A stretch of 64,000 nucleotides of DNA. Source: Paracoccus haematequi. Lineage in GTDB: Bacteria > Pseudomonadota > Alphaproteobacteria > Rhodobacterales > Rhodobacteraceae. Positions 48,024 to 57,360 of the stretch are shown one piece after another. The notes below the pieces were generated by a model, which ran no database searches, was not told the DNA's origin, and was given only the letters and a program-made list of their open reading frames with translations. A program made the position numbers and the translations under genes. Location: assembly GCF_900631945.1 (NCBI RefSeq), contig NZ_UZWE01000024.1, positions 62,001 to 126,000 of the forward strand. The letters run 5' to 3'. The stretch's first letter is position 1, and each line of letters opens with the position of its first letter.

Positions 48024-48049
48024 GCCCCGGCGCGGGAAAACGCCGGGGC
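48024..48049 (+). terminator. Hairpin after yqjG (probable terminator)
   Basis: A perfect 9-bp GC stem, GCCCCGGCG with CGCCGGGGC, closes an 8-base loop 6 bases after the stop. No T run follows, so it may stabilise the mRNA end or act with Rho. Confidence 0.5.
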
Positions 48050-48208
48050 ATCAGAGAGAGGAGGGAGGAGAGTGTGGCCGCATCCTCCGGCCACTGGGCT
48101 TCGGGTTGTGAACGCGGGCGCGGCGGCGCGGTTCCCCCAAGGACAGCGATGTCACCTTTTTCTTTGACCTCGTGGTCCATCGACGATCCGTTCTTGGCAG
48201 ATCTCCTC

Positions 48209-49219
48209 TCAATTCGCCGGTTCGAAGATGCAGGGCGTCTCGACCCTGGGGGCGCCTGGGGGCGGGTGTTCGACGAAGTCGAAGACCTTTGCCAGCATGG
48301 CGCCGGTGTCCTGGCGCATCATGCCGATGTTCTGGGGCAGGAAGCGGGCGAAGGGGTCCCAGTCGAAGCAGCCAAAGCGCAACGCGGGCAGCCGGGGATG
48401 GTCATAGATCCACCGCACCACCCCTTCCAGCGCGATGGTCGAATTGACGAAGATGCCGCTGTGTTCGGCGATCTGGGCCCCGGCCAGGGCCGCTTCGGTC
48501 TTGGTGGCGGAATATCCGCGCATGATGCAGCGGTCCGGCGGAACCCCCAGGCCAAGATCGGCATGGGCCGCCATGAAGCCGCGCAGGCGTTCGCGGGTGT
48601 TGTGGTCCTGCGCCCGCCCGCCGATGAACCACAGCGGCGCCAGAACGCCGAATTCGTCCCTCACTCGATCCAGGATCTGCCGCGTCAGATCCCGCGCGCC
48701 CCCGAAATTGTCCGACACGACTGACGGCATGGCGGTTCCTGGCAGGTCCAGGTTGATGGTCCGCACCCCCGATGGCGCGCAGACCCCGGCGATGCGGTCG
48801 GGATCGGTCGCACCCGTCGCGATCAGGCATTCCGCCTGATAGGAAATCATTTCGCGCGCGGCCTCGACCTCCAGCGCGGGGTCGCGCTGCGTGCAGGTGA
48901 TGATCGGGAACAGGCCGCGTTCGCGGGCCATCGCCTCGAATCCTTCGGCGATGGCGCCGAAATAGCGGTTGTCGTATTTCGGAATGATCATGCCGATGAT
49001 GCGCGACCTTTCGCGGCGCAGCAGGCTGGCCTGAAGGTTGACGGCATAGCCCTGTTCCTCGGCAATGCGGGTCACGCGTTCGGCAAGCCGGGCGCTGATC
49101 CGGCGCTTTTTCCAGGTGCCGTTCAGGACCGCGCTGACTGCGCTGGGGCTGGTCCCGACGATCTGCGCCAGATCATAGATCGTGGGCCGTCTTGCTGGAT
49201 TGTCGCCGATTTCCGCCAT
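48209..49219 (-). CDS. LacI-family regulator of the ribitol-type operon
   Basis: A 336-residue repressor. The N-terminal helix-turn-helix is PTIYDLAQIVGTSPSAVSAV with the hinge region RISARLAERVTRIAEEQGYA. A periplasmic-binding-like sensor domain follows. It is divergent from the sugar ABC operon, so it is the likely local regulator. The ATG at 49219 (MAEIGDNP) has GGGGAA upstream; longer upstream open frames lack support. Confidence 0.9.
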   Translation of the reverse strand: MAEIGDNPARRPTIYDLAQIVGTSPSAVSAVLNGTWKKRRISARLAERVTRIAEEQGYAVNLQASLLRRERSRIIGMIIPKYDNRYFGAIAEGFEAMARERGLFPIITCTQRDPALEVEAAREMISYQAECLIATGATDPDRIAGVCAPSGVRTINLDLPGTAMPSVVSDNFGGARDLTRQILDRVRDEFGVLAPLWFIGGRAQDHNTRERLRGFMAAHADLGLGVPPDRCIMRGYSATKTEAALAGAQIAEHSGIFVNSTIALEGVVRWIYDHPRLPALRFGCFDWDPFARFLPQNIGMMRQDTGAMLAKVFDFVEHPPPGAPRVETPCIFEPAN

Positions 49220-49306
49220 GGTTCCCCGACTGAAGAAGAAGGGCGCAGCATGACCGGCCGTGACAGCGATCTTGACACGAATCCGAAGCTGGCGCAATCT
49301 CGCTTC

Positions 49307-49334
49307 ATCGATTGAGCATGGACGCTGCATCGAT
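49307..49334. promoter_or_regulatory. Candidate LacI operators
   Basis: Two ATCGAT cores (49307-49312 and 49329-49334), centred 22 bases apart, lie in related contexts (TTCATCGATTGAG and TGCATCGATGGCG) between the repressor gene and the ABC operon. Two helical turns of spacing suits paired repressor binding. Prediction from symmetry only. Confidence 0.5.
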
Positions 49335-49455
49335 GGCGCAATCCGGGGGAGGGCGCCGTGACATTTGGGGGGGCGGCTGGCCGGCCTGCTGCGGGTGCCG
49401 TGATCCACGGCGCCGTGCGGCCTGCGGGCGTGCCCGACATGAGGAGGAAGACAGC

Positions 49456-50502
49456 ATGACAAGATTCACCCTTGCGGCATCGTCGCTGGCCCTGACGACC
49501 CTGCTGGGCGGCGCGGTCCTGGCCCAAGAGGCCGCGACCATCGCCTTTCTGATGCCCGACCAGGCATCGACCCGATACGAACAGCACGATTTTCCCGGCT
49601 TCAAGGCCGCGCTGGAGGAACTGTGCCCGGACTGCACGGTGATCTATCAGAACGCCAATGCCGACGTGTCGCTGCAACAGCAGCAGTTCAACTCGGTCAT
49701 CGCGCAGGGGGCGAAGATCGTGGTGCTGGATCCGGTCGATTCGGCTGCGGCCGCCGGGCTGGTGCAGATGGCGCAGTCCCAGGGCGTGAAGGTCATCGCC
49801 TATGACCGGCCGATCCCGGACGTTCCGGCGGATTACTATGTCTCGTTCGACAACAAGGGCATCGGCCAGGCCATCGCACAGTCGCTGGTCGATCACATGA
49901 AGGCCGAGGGGATCGAGGCCGGCGCGGGCGTGTTGCAGATCAACGGATCGCCCACCGACGCGGCGGCCGGGCTGATCCGCGACGGCATCGACGCCGCGCT
50001 CGACGCGTCCGAATACAAGACGCTGGCCGAATACGACACGCCCGACTGGGCGCCGCCCAAGGCGCAGGAATTCACGGCAGGCCAGATCAACCGCTTCGGC
50101 GCCGACATCAAGGGCATCGTCGCGGCCAATGACGGCACGGCGGGCGGGGCCATCGCGGCGTTGAAGGCGGCGGGCGTCGATCCGCTGCCGCCGGTGACGG
50201 GCAACGACGCCACCATCGCCGCGTTGCAACTGATCATCGCGGGCGACCAGTACAACACCATCTCGAAGCCGTCCGAGATCGTGGCCCGTGCCGCGGCCGA
50301 GGTCGCCGTGGCCTTCCTCAAGGGCGAGACGCCCGAGGCGAAGACCACGCTGTACGACACCCCGTCGGAACTGTTCGTGCCAGACGTGGTCACGCGCGAA
50401 AACATCAAGGCCGAGATCTTCGACAAGGGTATCCAGACGCCCGAGGAGATCTGCACCGCAGACTATGCCGAGGCCTGCCGCGAACTGGGCATCCTCGAAT
50501 GA
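49456..50502 (+). CDS. Sugar/polyol ABC transporter substrate-binding protein
   Basis: A 348-residue periplasmic protein. The signal peptide is clear (TLAASSLALTTLLGGAVLAQ), followed by a XylF-type binding fold (ATIAFLMPDQASTRYEQHDF, later VIAYDRPIPDVPADYYVSFD and VAANDGTAGGAIAAL). It delivers a pentose or pentitol to the permease. The downstream ribitol dehydrogenase and ribulokinase point to ribitol. GAGGAGG lies before the ATG. Confidence 0.9.
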   Translation: MTRFTLAASSLALTTLLGGAVLAQEAATIAFLMPDQASTRYEQHDFPGFKAALEELCPDCTVIYQNANADVSLQQQQFNSVIAQGAKIVVLDPVDSAAAAGLVQMAQSQGVKVIAYDRPIPDVPADYYVSFDNKGIGQAIAQSLVDHMKAEGIEAGAGVLQINGSPTDAAAGLIRDGIDAALDASEYKTLAEYDTPDWAPPKAQEFTAGQINRFGADIKGIVAANDGTAGGAIAALKAAGVDPLPPVTGNDATIAALQLIIAGDQYNTISKPSEIVARAAAEVAVAFLKGETPEAKTTLYDTPSELFVPDVVTRENIKAEIFDKGIQTPEEICTADYAEACRELGILE

Positions 50503-50552
50503 TCCACGCAGCGCGCGCCCTTTGCGGCGCGCGCCACGGAAGGAGGCACGTC

Positions 50553-51344
50553 ATGACCCAAAACCAAAGCCCGTCGCAGCCGATCCTGAGCCTGCGCGGC
50601 ATTTCCAAGCAGTTCGGCGCCGTGCAGGCCCTGAAGGACATCCAGCTTGACATCCATCCGGGCGAGGTCGTCGCCCTTGTCGGCGACAACGGCGCGGGCA
50701 AGTCCACCCTGGTCAAGGTGCTGGCGGGCGTCCACCAGCCGACCGAGGGCACGATCCAGTTCATGGGCCGCCCGGTGACGATGGACAGCCCCGGCGCGGC
50801 GCTGGAACTGGGCATCGCCACGGTGTTCCAGGATCTGGCCCTTTGCGAGAATCTGGACGTGGTCGCGAACCTGTTCCTGGGCCACGAGCTGTCGCCCTGG
50901 AACCTTGACGAGGTGCAGATGGAGGTCCAGGCCTGGACCCTGCTGCGCGAGCTTTCCGCCCGCATCCCCTCGGTGCGCGAACCCGTCGCCTCGCTGTCGG
51001 GCGGGCAGCGCCAGACGGTCGCCATCGCCCGCTCGCTTCTGCTGGATCCGCGCATCGTCATGCTGGACGAGCCGACCGCCGCCCTGGGCGTGGCCCAGAC
51101 CGCCGAGGTGCTGAACCTGATCGAACGCGTGCGCGACCGGGGTCTGGGCGTCATCCTGATCTCGCACAACATGGAGGATGTGCGCGCGGTCGCCGACCGC
51201 ATCGTGGTGCTGCGCCTGGGCCGCAACAATGGCGTTTTCACCCCCGAGGATTCGAATGCCGACCTGATCGCCGCCATCACCGGCGCGACGGAAAACGCCG
51301 TGTCGCGCAGGCAGGCGCGCAAGCTGGAAGACGTGGAGCGGTGA
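50553..51344 (+). CDS. Sugar ABC transporter ATP-binding protein
   Basis: A 263-residue ATPase with a single ABC domain. Walker A is GDNGAGKST, the signature is SLSGGQRQTVA, and Walker B is IVMLDEPTAAL with the switch His in ISHNMEDV. Most carbohydrate ABC ATPases of the XylG/RbsA type have two ABC domains; single-domain versions are known in the FrcA group. AGGAGG precedes ATG 50553. The permease starts 2 bases after its stop. Confidence 0.93.
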   Translation: MTQNQSPSQPILSLRGISKQFGAVQALKDIQLDIHPGEVVALVGDNGAGKSTLVKVLAGVHQPTEGTIQFMGRPVTMDSPGAALELGIATVFQDLALCENLDVVANLFLGHELSPWNLDEVQMEVQAWTLLRELSARIPSVREPVASLSGGQRQTVAIARSLLLDPRIVMLDEPTAALGVAQTAEVLNLIERVRDRGLGVILISHNMEDVRAVADRIVVLRLGRNNGVFTPEDSNADLIAAITGATENAVSRRQARKLEDVER

Positions 51345-51345
51345 G

Positions 51346-52593
51346 ATGAGCGATCCGAACAGCCAAGTGGCCCTGGACCGATCCGACAGCCGGGTGCGCC
51401 ATGACGAAGGGATCGTCGGCGCGATCCGCGGATTTTTCGACCGGGTCCGGTCTGGAGATCTGGGAATGCTGCCCGTCATCGTCGGCCTGGTGCTGATCGC
51501 GGCGGTCTTCTGGTCGCTGAACCCGGTCTTCCTGGCGCCCAACAACCTGGCGAACCTTCTGTTCGACGCCGCCGCAGTGGGCTGCATATCCCTGGGCATC
51601 GTCTGTGTCCTGATCCTGGGCGAGATCGACCTGTCGGTCGGGTCCATGAGCGGGCTTGCCTCGGCCATCCTGGGGGTGATGTGGGTGCAGATGGGCCTGC
51701 CGGTCCCGCTGGCGATCCTGGTCGCGCTGGGGGCGGGGGCGTTCATGGGGCTGGTCTATGCGACGCTGCTGAACCGCTTCGGGATGCCCAGCTTTGTCTC
51801 TACGCTGGCGGGGCTGCTGGCGATGCTGGGGTTGCAGCTTTACCTGCTGGGATCGACCGGATCGATCAACCTGCCCTATGCGTCCTTCCTGGTCCGGTTC
51901 GGGCAGATCCATGTCATGCCCGCCTGGTTCAGCTATCTGCTGGCGGTGCTGCCCGGCGGGCTGATGCTGTGGCTGGGGCTGGACCGGATGCGCAGGCGCG
52001 CCGCCGTCAACCTGTCGAACCCCGGCGGGTTGTCGGTGCTGCTGGCCAAGGCGGGCATCCTGACGGTGCTGCTGCTGGTCGCGGTGCATTACCTGAACGG
52101 CGGGCGCGGCATCCCGTGGATGTTCGGGTTGTTCGTGGCCCTGGTCGTGGCGATGAACTATGCCCTGACCCGCACGCAATGGGGCCGAGCGATGTTCGCG
52201 GTCGGCGGCAACCGCGAGGCCGCGCGCCGGTCGGGGATCAATGTCCACCGCATCCGCATGTCGGCCTTCATGCTGTGCTCGACCCTTGCCGCGCTTGGCG
52301 GAATGCTGGCGGCGTCGCGGCTGGCATCCTCCAGCCAGCAGGCGGGGACGGGCGACGTGAACCTCAACGCCATCGCCGCGGCGGTGATCGGGGGGACATC
52401 GCTGTTCGGCGGGCGCGGGTCGGCCTGGTCGGCGTTGCTGGGGGTGATCGTGATCCAGGCGATTTCCAACGGGCTGACGCTGCTGAATCTCAGTTCGTCG
52501 CTGCGCTACATGATCACCGGCGCGGTCCTGGCCATCGCGGTGATCGTCGATTCGCTGGCGCGTCAGTCGCGGGCAAGCCACGGGCGCGGATAA
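51346..52593 (+). CDS. Sugar ABC transporter permease (XylH/FrcC type)
   Basis: A 415-residue membrane protein with 10 or more hydrophobic segments and the ABC-2-type pentose permease motif [19 protein letters not shown] near residue 90. [17 protein letters not shown] and [20 protein letters not shown] near the C-terminus are typical of the XylH/RbsC family. It forms the channel for the binding protein and the single-domain ATPase. Confidence 0.94.
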   Translation: MSDPNSQVALDRSDSRVRHDEGIVGAIRGFFDRVRSGDLGMLPVIVGLVLIAAVFWSLNPVFLAPNNLANLLFDAAAVGCISLGIVCVLILGEIDLSVGSMSGLASAILGVMWVQMGLPVPLAILVALGAGAFMGLVYATLLNRFGMPSFVSTLAGLLAMLGLQLYLLGSTGSINLPYASFLVRFGQIHVMPAWFSYLLAVLPGGLMLWLGLDRMRRRAAVNLSNPGGLSVLLAKAGILTVLLLVAVHYLNGGRGIPWMFGLFVALVVAMNYALTRTQWGRAMFAVGGNREAARRSGINVHRIRMSAFMLCSTLAALGGMLAASRLASSSQQAGTGDVNLNAIAAAVIGGTSLFGGRGSAWSALLGVIVIQAISNGLTLLNLSSSLRYMITGAVLAIAVIVDSLARQSRASHGRG

Positions 52594-52606
52594 GGAAGGA
52601 ACGGAC

Positions 52607-53335
52607 ATGGCTGACGAATTGAAGGGCAAGGTCGCGGCGGTGACGGGCGCGGCATCGGGCATCGGGCTGGAATGCGCCCGCGCGATGCTGGGGGCGGGGG
52701 CGGCGGTCGTGCTGATCGACCGCGCCGCCGACCGGCTGGAAAGCCTCTGCGCGGAACTTGGGCCGATGGCGCATCCGCTGGTCGTCGATCTGCTGGACGG
52801 TCCGCAGGTGGACGGCATCGCCGCACGGATCGAGGAGATCGCCGGGCCGCTGGACATCCTGCACGCCAATGCCGGGGCCTATATCGGCGGCCCGGCGGCC
52901 GAGGGCGATCCCGACGCCTGGGACCGGATGCTGAACCTCAACATCAACGCGGCCTTCCGCAGCGTCCGCGCAGTCCTGCCGGGGATGATCGAACGCAAGA
53001 CCGGCGACGTGATCTTCACTTCGTCGGTGGCGGGCGTCGTCCCGGTGGTGTGGGAGCCGGTCTATACGGCCTCCAAGTTCGCGGTTCAGGCGTTCCTGCA
53101 CGCAACCCGGCGGCAAGTCGCGCCGCATGGCATCCGCATGGGCGCGGTCCTGCCCGGCCCGGTGGTGACGGCCCTGCTGGACGACTGGCCCAAGGCGAAG
53201 ATGGACGAGGCGCTTGCCAACGGGTCGCTGATGCAGCCGGTCGAGGTCGCCGAAGCGGTGATGTTCATGCTGACCCGTCCGCGCGGCGTGGTGATCCGCG
53301 ACCTGGTGATCCTGCCGAACAGCGTCGATCTGTAA
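52607..53335 (+). CDS. Ribitol 2-dehydrogenase (short-chain dehydrogenase)
   Basis: A 242-residue SDR. The dinucleotide site is TGAASGIG (near residue 15), NAG is at [10 protein letters not shown], and the catalytic Ser and YxxxK are in TSSVAGV and YTASKFAVQ. Together with the adjacent FGGY kinase it fits oxidation of ribitol to D-ribulose. Other polyol substrates cannot be excluded. Confidence 0.88.
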   Translation: MADELKGKVAAVTGAASGIGLECARAMLGAGAAVVLIDRAADRLESLCAELGPMAHPLVVDLLDGPQVDGIAARIEEIAGPLDILHANAGAYIGGPAAEGDPDAWDRMLNLNINAAFRSVRAVLPGMIERKTGDVIFTSSVAGVVPVVWEPVYTASKFAVQAFLHATRRQVAPHGIRMGAVLPGPVVTALLDDWPKAKMDEALANGSLMQPVEVAEAVMFMLTRPRGVVIRDLVILPNSVDL

Positions 53336-53345
53336 GGGGGCTGGG

Positions 53346-54944
53346 ATGAAGGATCCGATCTTCCTGGGCATCGACGTGGGCACCGGCAGCGCCCGTGCGG
53401 GCCTGTTCGATGCCGCCGGCCGGATGCTGTCCAGTGCGAAACGCGATATCCTGCTGTGGCGCGAGGGCGCCGACATCGCCGAACAGTCCAGCGACGACAT
53501 CTGGTCTGCCGTCTGCGCCGCGACCCGAGAGGCGGTGGCCGGGATCGATCCGGCGCGGGTTGCAGGCATCGGCTTCGACGCCACCTGCTCGCTGGTGGTG
53601 CTGGGGCCGGGCGGCCAGCCGATCAGCGTCAGCGCCTCGGGCGACGATGCGCGCAACATCGTCGTCTGGATGGACCACCGCGCCGTCGCCCAGGCCGAAC
53701 GGATCAATGCCCAGGGCCATTCAGTGCTGCGCTATGTCGGCGACGTGATCTCGCCCGAGATGGAGACGCCGAAGCTTTTGTGGCTGCGCGAGACCATGCC
53801 CCGGACCTATGCGGAGGCCTGGCAGTTCTTCGACCTGGCCGACTATCTGGGCTGGCGGGCGACCGGCGACCTGGCCCGGTCAAGCTGCACCGTCACCTGC
53901 AAATGGACCTATCTGGCGCATGAGGATCGCTGGGATCCCGACTATTTCCGCAGCATCGGCCTGGGCGATCTGGCCGAGGACGGCTTCGCCCGGATTGGCC
54001 AGCGGATCGTCGCGCCCGGCACCCCGCTGGGGTCCGGGCTGAGCGCGGCGGCGGCCGCCGACCTTGGCTTGCCGCCCGGCATTCCGGTCGCGGCCGGGCT
54101 GATCGATGCCCATGCGGGCGGCATCGGCACCGTGGGCATGGCGGGCGGGGCCGAAAGCAACCTGGCCTATGTCTTCGGCACCTCGTCCTGCACCATGACG
54201 ACGACGCGGGATCCGGTCTTCGTGCCGGGGGTCTGGGGACCGTATTATCAGGCCATGGTCCCCGGCATGTGGCTGAACGAGGGCGGCCAGTCCGCCGCCG
54301 GTGCCGCGATCGAACAGCTTCTGTCCTTCCACCCCGCCGCAGCCGAGGCCGGGGCAACTGCCAGGGCCGCGGGCCAGCCGCTGCCGGTCTGGCTGGCGGC
54401 GCGCGCGCAGGACAAGGCGGGCAGCCTGTCCCCGGTGGTGACGCTGGCCGGGGGCCTGCATGTCGTGCCCGAATTCCTGGGCAATCGCGCGCCCTTCGCC
54501 GACCCGCACGCCCGTGCCATCGTTGCGGGGTTGGGGATGGAGCGGGATCTGGACAGTCTGGTCGCGCTGTATGTCGCGGGCCTGTGCGGGATCGCCTATG
54601 GCCTGCGCCAGATCATCGAGGCTCAGGACAAGGCCGGCGCGCCGATCGAACGGATCGTCATCTCGGGCGGCGCCGGACAGCTTGACCTGGTGCGGCAACT
54701 GCTGGCCGACGGCACCGGCAAGCCGGTCCTGGGCAGCGAGGCCGCCGAGCCGGTCCTGCTGGGATCGGCCATCCTGGGCGCCGTCGCCGCAGGCCGGTTC
54801 GCGGACATGCGTGATGCGATGGCGGCCATGTCGCGCCCCGCGGCGGAATACCGGCCCGACGCTGCGGCGACCCGGACCCACGACGCCCGCTTCGCGACCT
54901 TCCGCGCCCTGCAATCCGCCCTGCGCGATTCGCGCCGGGGCTGA
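53346..54944 (+). CDS. FGGY-family D-ribulokinase
   Basis: A 532-residue sugar kinase. It has the N-terminal phosphate loop GIDVGTGSARAGLFDA, the sugar-binding VVWMDHRAVAQAERI, and a C-terminal GGAGQLDLVRQLLAD adenosine-binding motif. VYGTSSC-type FGTSSCTMTT and the length match the ribulokinase group of the FGGY family. It phosphorylates D-ribulose to D-ribulose 5-phosphate, completing ribitol catabolism into the pentose phosphate pathway. It lies 10 bases after the dehydrogenase. Confidence 0.9.
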   Translation: MKDPIFLGIDVGTGSARAGLFDAAGRMLSSAKRDILLWREGADIAEQSSDDIWSAVCAATREAVAGIDPARVAGIGFDATCSLVVLGPGGQPISVSASGDDARNIVVWMDHRAVAQAERINAQGHSVLRYVGDVISPEMETPKLLWLRETMPRTYAEAWQFFDLADYLGWRATGDLARSSCTVTCKWTYLAHEDRWDPDYFRSIGLGDLAEDGFARIGQRIVAPGTPLGSGLSAAAAADLGLPPGIPVAAGLIDAHAGGIGTVGMAGGAESNLAYVFGTSSCTMTTTRDPVFVPGVWGPYYQAMVPGMWLNEGGQSAAGAAIEQLLSFHPAAAEAGATARAAGQPLPVWLAARAQDKAGSLSPVVTLAGGLHVVPEFLGNRAPFADPHARAIVAGLGMERDLDSLVALYVAGLCGIAYGLRQIIEAQDKAGAPIERIVISGGAGQLDLVRQLLADGTGKPVLGSEAAEPVLLGSAILGAVAAGRFADMRDAMAAMSRPAAEYRPDAAATRTHDARFATFRALQSALRDSRRG

Positions 54945-55164
54945 GCGGCCGAGAAAGCGAGCGTGACTGACCGGGACGGCCCCTGATCGAAATCCGAAGC
55001 CCCAGGCGCGGCGGCGAAAGCTTCGGGGGCCGGTTCGTTCCCGGCGGCTGGCTTCCCGGCAGCGCATGTCGCAAAACAGGGATAAAGCGTCGTCTTTGTT
55101 TGACCCCATTTTCTCAGGGTGCTATGGGCGCCGGACTGGGGGTTGGGAAGGGGAATACGGACGC

Positions 55165-55857
55165 ATGACGATGTGGGGCACCTTCCTCAAGCCGATGCAC
55201 CCGGAAGGTTATCGCTTCCTGACCGTCTTCGCCCTTGTCACGCTTGTTCTATTCCTCGTGTGGGAACCGCTTGGCTGGCTGGGGCTGGGGCTGACGGTCT
55301 GGTGCTATTACTTCTTCCGCGATCCGCGCCGCGCCGTCCCGCAGGGCGAGGGGCTGATCGTCAGCCCCGCCGATGGTGTCGTGTCGCTGATCGAACCGGC
55401 CGTGCCGCCCGCCGAGCTGGGGATGGAGGCCGTGGCGCTGACGCGCGTCAGCGTCTTCATGTCGGTGTTCAATTGTCATGTGAACCGTGCCCCGGCGGCG
55501 GGGCGTGTGCTGTCGGTCGCCTATCGGCCCGGCAAGTTCTTCAATGCCTCGCTGGACAAGGCCAGCGAGCATAACGAGCGCAACGGGCTGTGCCTGGAAC
55601 TGGCCGACGGGCGCCGCCTTGCGGTGGTGCAGATCGCCGGTCTGGTGGCGCGGCGCATCCTGTGCTGGGCCAAGGAAGGCCAAAGCCTGCGGACGGGCGA
55701 ACGCTTCGGGCTGATCCGGTTCGGGTCGCGCCTGGATGTCTATCTGCCGCCAGGGGTGTCGCCGCTGGTTGCCGTGGGACAGACCATGGTCGCGGGCGAG
55801 ACGGTGATCGCCGAACTGGCGCGCAGGGAGGCCGCGCGTCCGGCCCTGGTGGACTGA
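55165..55857 (+). CDS. psd: Phosphatidylserine decarboxylase
   Basis: A 230-residue proenzyme of the short alphaproteobacterial type. It has N-terminal membrane segments, then a catalytic region with [30 protein letters not shown] and a self-cleavage site at [13 protein letters not shown], where the Ser becomes the pyruvoyl group. It makes phosphatidylethanolamine. ATG 55165 is used; 55171 is an alternative. pssA begins 2 bases after the stop. Confidence 0.95.
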   Translation: MTMWGTFLKPMHPEGYRFLTVFALVTLVLFLVWEPLGWLGLGLTVWCYYFFRDPRRAVPQGEGLIVSPADGVVSLIEPAVPPAELGMEAVALTRVSVFMSVFNCHVNRAPAAGRVLSVAYRPGKFFNASLDKASEHNERNGLCLELADGRRLAVVQIAGLVARRILCWAKEGQSLRTGERFGLIRFGSRLDVYLPPGVSPLVAVGQTMVAGETVIAELARREAARPALVD

Positions 55858-55859
55858 GG

Positions 55860-56612
55860 ATGAACGCCCGCCCGGACCCTCGTCCCCGATTGTCCGTGGT
55901 GCAGTTGCTGCCGAACGCCCTGACCCTTGCGGCGCTTTGCGCGGGCCTGACGGCGATCCGCCTGGCCATTGCCGGGGAATTCGACAAGGCGGCGGCCCTG
56001 ATCCTGCTGGCGGCCATGCTGGACGGCCTTGACGGACGGCTGGCCCGCCGGCTGCGCAGCGAAAGCGCGATGGGCGCGGAACTGGACTCGCTGTGCGATT
56101 TCGTCAATTTCGGGGTGGCGCCTGCGCTGGTCCTCTATCTCTGGGCCTTCGACGGAACCGGGGGGGCGGGCTGGATCGCCGCGCTGCTCTATGCCGTGGC
56201 CTGCGTGCTGCGGCTGGCGCGGTTCAACATCGGCAGCCGCGACCCGCTGGCGTCGGCCCTTCCCAAGACCTCGTTCGCGGGCGTGCCCTCGCCCGCCGGG
56301 GCGATGCTGGCCCTGCTGCCGATCTTCCTGGCCAAGCTCATCCCCGCCGCGGTCCTGCCCGGCCCTGCCTGCGCGCTGTGGATGATGGCGGTCGGGGCGC
56401 TGATGATCAGCCGCCTGCCGACTCCTGCGCTGCGCCCGGTCAGCATCCGCCCCGAACAGGCGCGGCTGCTGCTGTTGGCCGTGGTGGCGCTGGGGGCGGC
56501 GCTGCTGACCTATCCCTGGCTGACGCTGGTGCTTCTGGACCTTGGCTATTTGCTGCTGCTGGCGCGGGAATGGACCAGACGTCGGCGGCGGTCCGCACGA
56601 AAGGTGGAATGA
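55860..56612 (+). CDS. pssA: CDP-diacylglycerol-serine O-phosphatidyltransferase
   Basis: A 250-residue membrane enzyme making phosphatidylserine. The CDP-alcohol transferase motif is present as DGLDGRLARRLRSESAMGAE with the final acidic pair in LDSLCD. About seven hydrophobic segments follow. It supplies the substrate of Psd and, through it, PmtA. Confidence 0.95.
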   Translation: MNARPDPRPRLSVVQLLPNALTLAALCAGLTAIRLAIAGEFDKAAALILLAAMLDGLDGRLARRLRSESAMGAELDSLCDFVNFGVAPALVLYLWAFDGTGGAGWIAALLYAVACVLRLARFNIGSRDPLASALPKTSFAGVPSPAGAMLALLPIFLAKLIPAAVLPGPACALWMMAVGALMISRLPTPALRPVSIRPEQARLLLLAVVALGAALLTYPWLTLVLLDLGYLLLLAREWTRRRRRSARKVE

Positions 56613-57230
56613 ATGGAACTTCAGGCAGTCGAACGATCCTATGCCCGCTGGGCGCCGATCTATGACCGCACCTTCGGGGCGGTTACGCAGGTCGGGCGCC
56701 GCAGGGCCACCGCGCTGCTGAGCGACCTGGGCGGTTCCGTCCTTGAGGTGGGGGTGGGCACCGGCCTGGCGCTGCGCCACTATGACGGGCGCGTCGCGGT
56801 CACCGGCGTCGACTACAGCGCCGAGATGCTGGACAAGGCGCGCGCCAAGGTCGCCGCCGAAGGGCTGCGCAACGTGGCCGCGCTGCACCGGATGGATGCC
56901 CGCGACCTGGACTTCCCGGATGACAGCTTCGATCACGTCGCGGCGATGCATGTCATCTCGGTGGTGCCGGAACCGGAAAAGGTCATGTCCGAGATCGCCC
57001 GCGTGGTGCGCCCCGGCGGAAGCGTGGTGATCGTCAACCATTTCGCGCGCAAGGCGGGTGCGCTGGCCTGGGCCGAACGGATCGCCGCGCCGCTGGCCGA
57101 CCTGCTGGGCTGGCATTCGGACTTTGACCGCAGCCGCGTGCTGGGCGAGGCGCGGTTGACCCTTGCCGAGGAATGCACCCTGCCGCCCCTGGGCATGATG
57201 ACGCTGTTGAGGCTTGTGAAGGCCCGATGA
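56613..57230 (+). CDS. pmtA: Phosphatidylethanolamine N-methyltransferase (Rhodobacter type)
   Basis: A 205-residue class I SAM methyltransferase. Motif I is LEVGVGTGLALRHYD, motif II region is DARDLDFPDDSFDHVAAMHV, and VVRPGGSVVIVNHFARK follows. The N-terminal AVERSYARWAPIYDRTFGAV matches the Rhodobacter sphaeroides-type PmtA. Its place directly after psd-pssA strengthens the call. It would convert PE to phosphatidylcholine. Confidence 0.9.
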   Translation: MELQAVERSYARWAPIYDRTFGAVTQVGRRRATALLSDLGGSVLEVGVGTGLALRHYDGRVAVTGVDYSAEMLDKARAKVAAEGLRNVAALHRMDARDLDFPDDSFDHVAAMHVISVVPEPEKVMSEIARVVRPGGSVVIVNHFARKAGALAWAERIAAPLADLLGWHSDFDRSRVLGEARLTLAEECTLPPLGMMTLLRLVKAR

Positions 57231-57360
57231 CCGATCCGCAGGCCGGGCAAGACCCCGAAAACGATCATCGTTGCCGCAGCGTCAATGAACCGCTAGGACA
57301 GCCGCCAGCCACCATCAATCGGGGCCGCGCCGTCATCGGCGCCGCCGGGAGGAGCCGATC

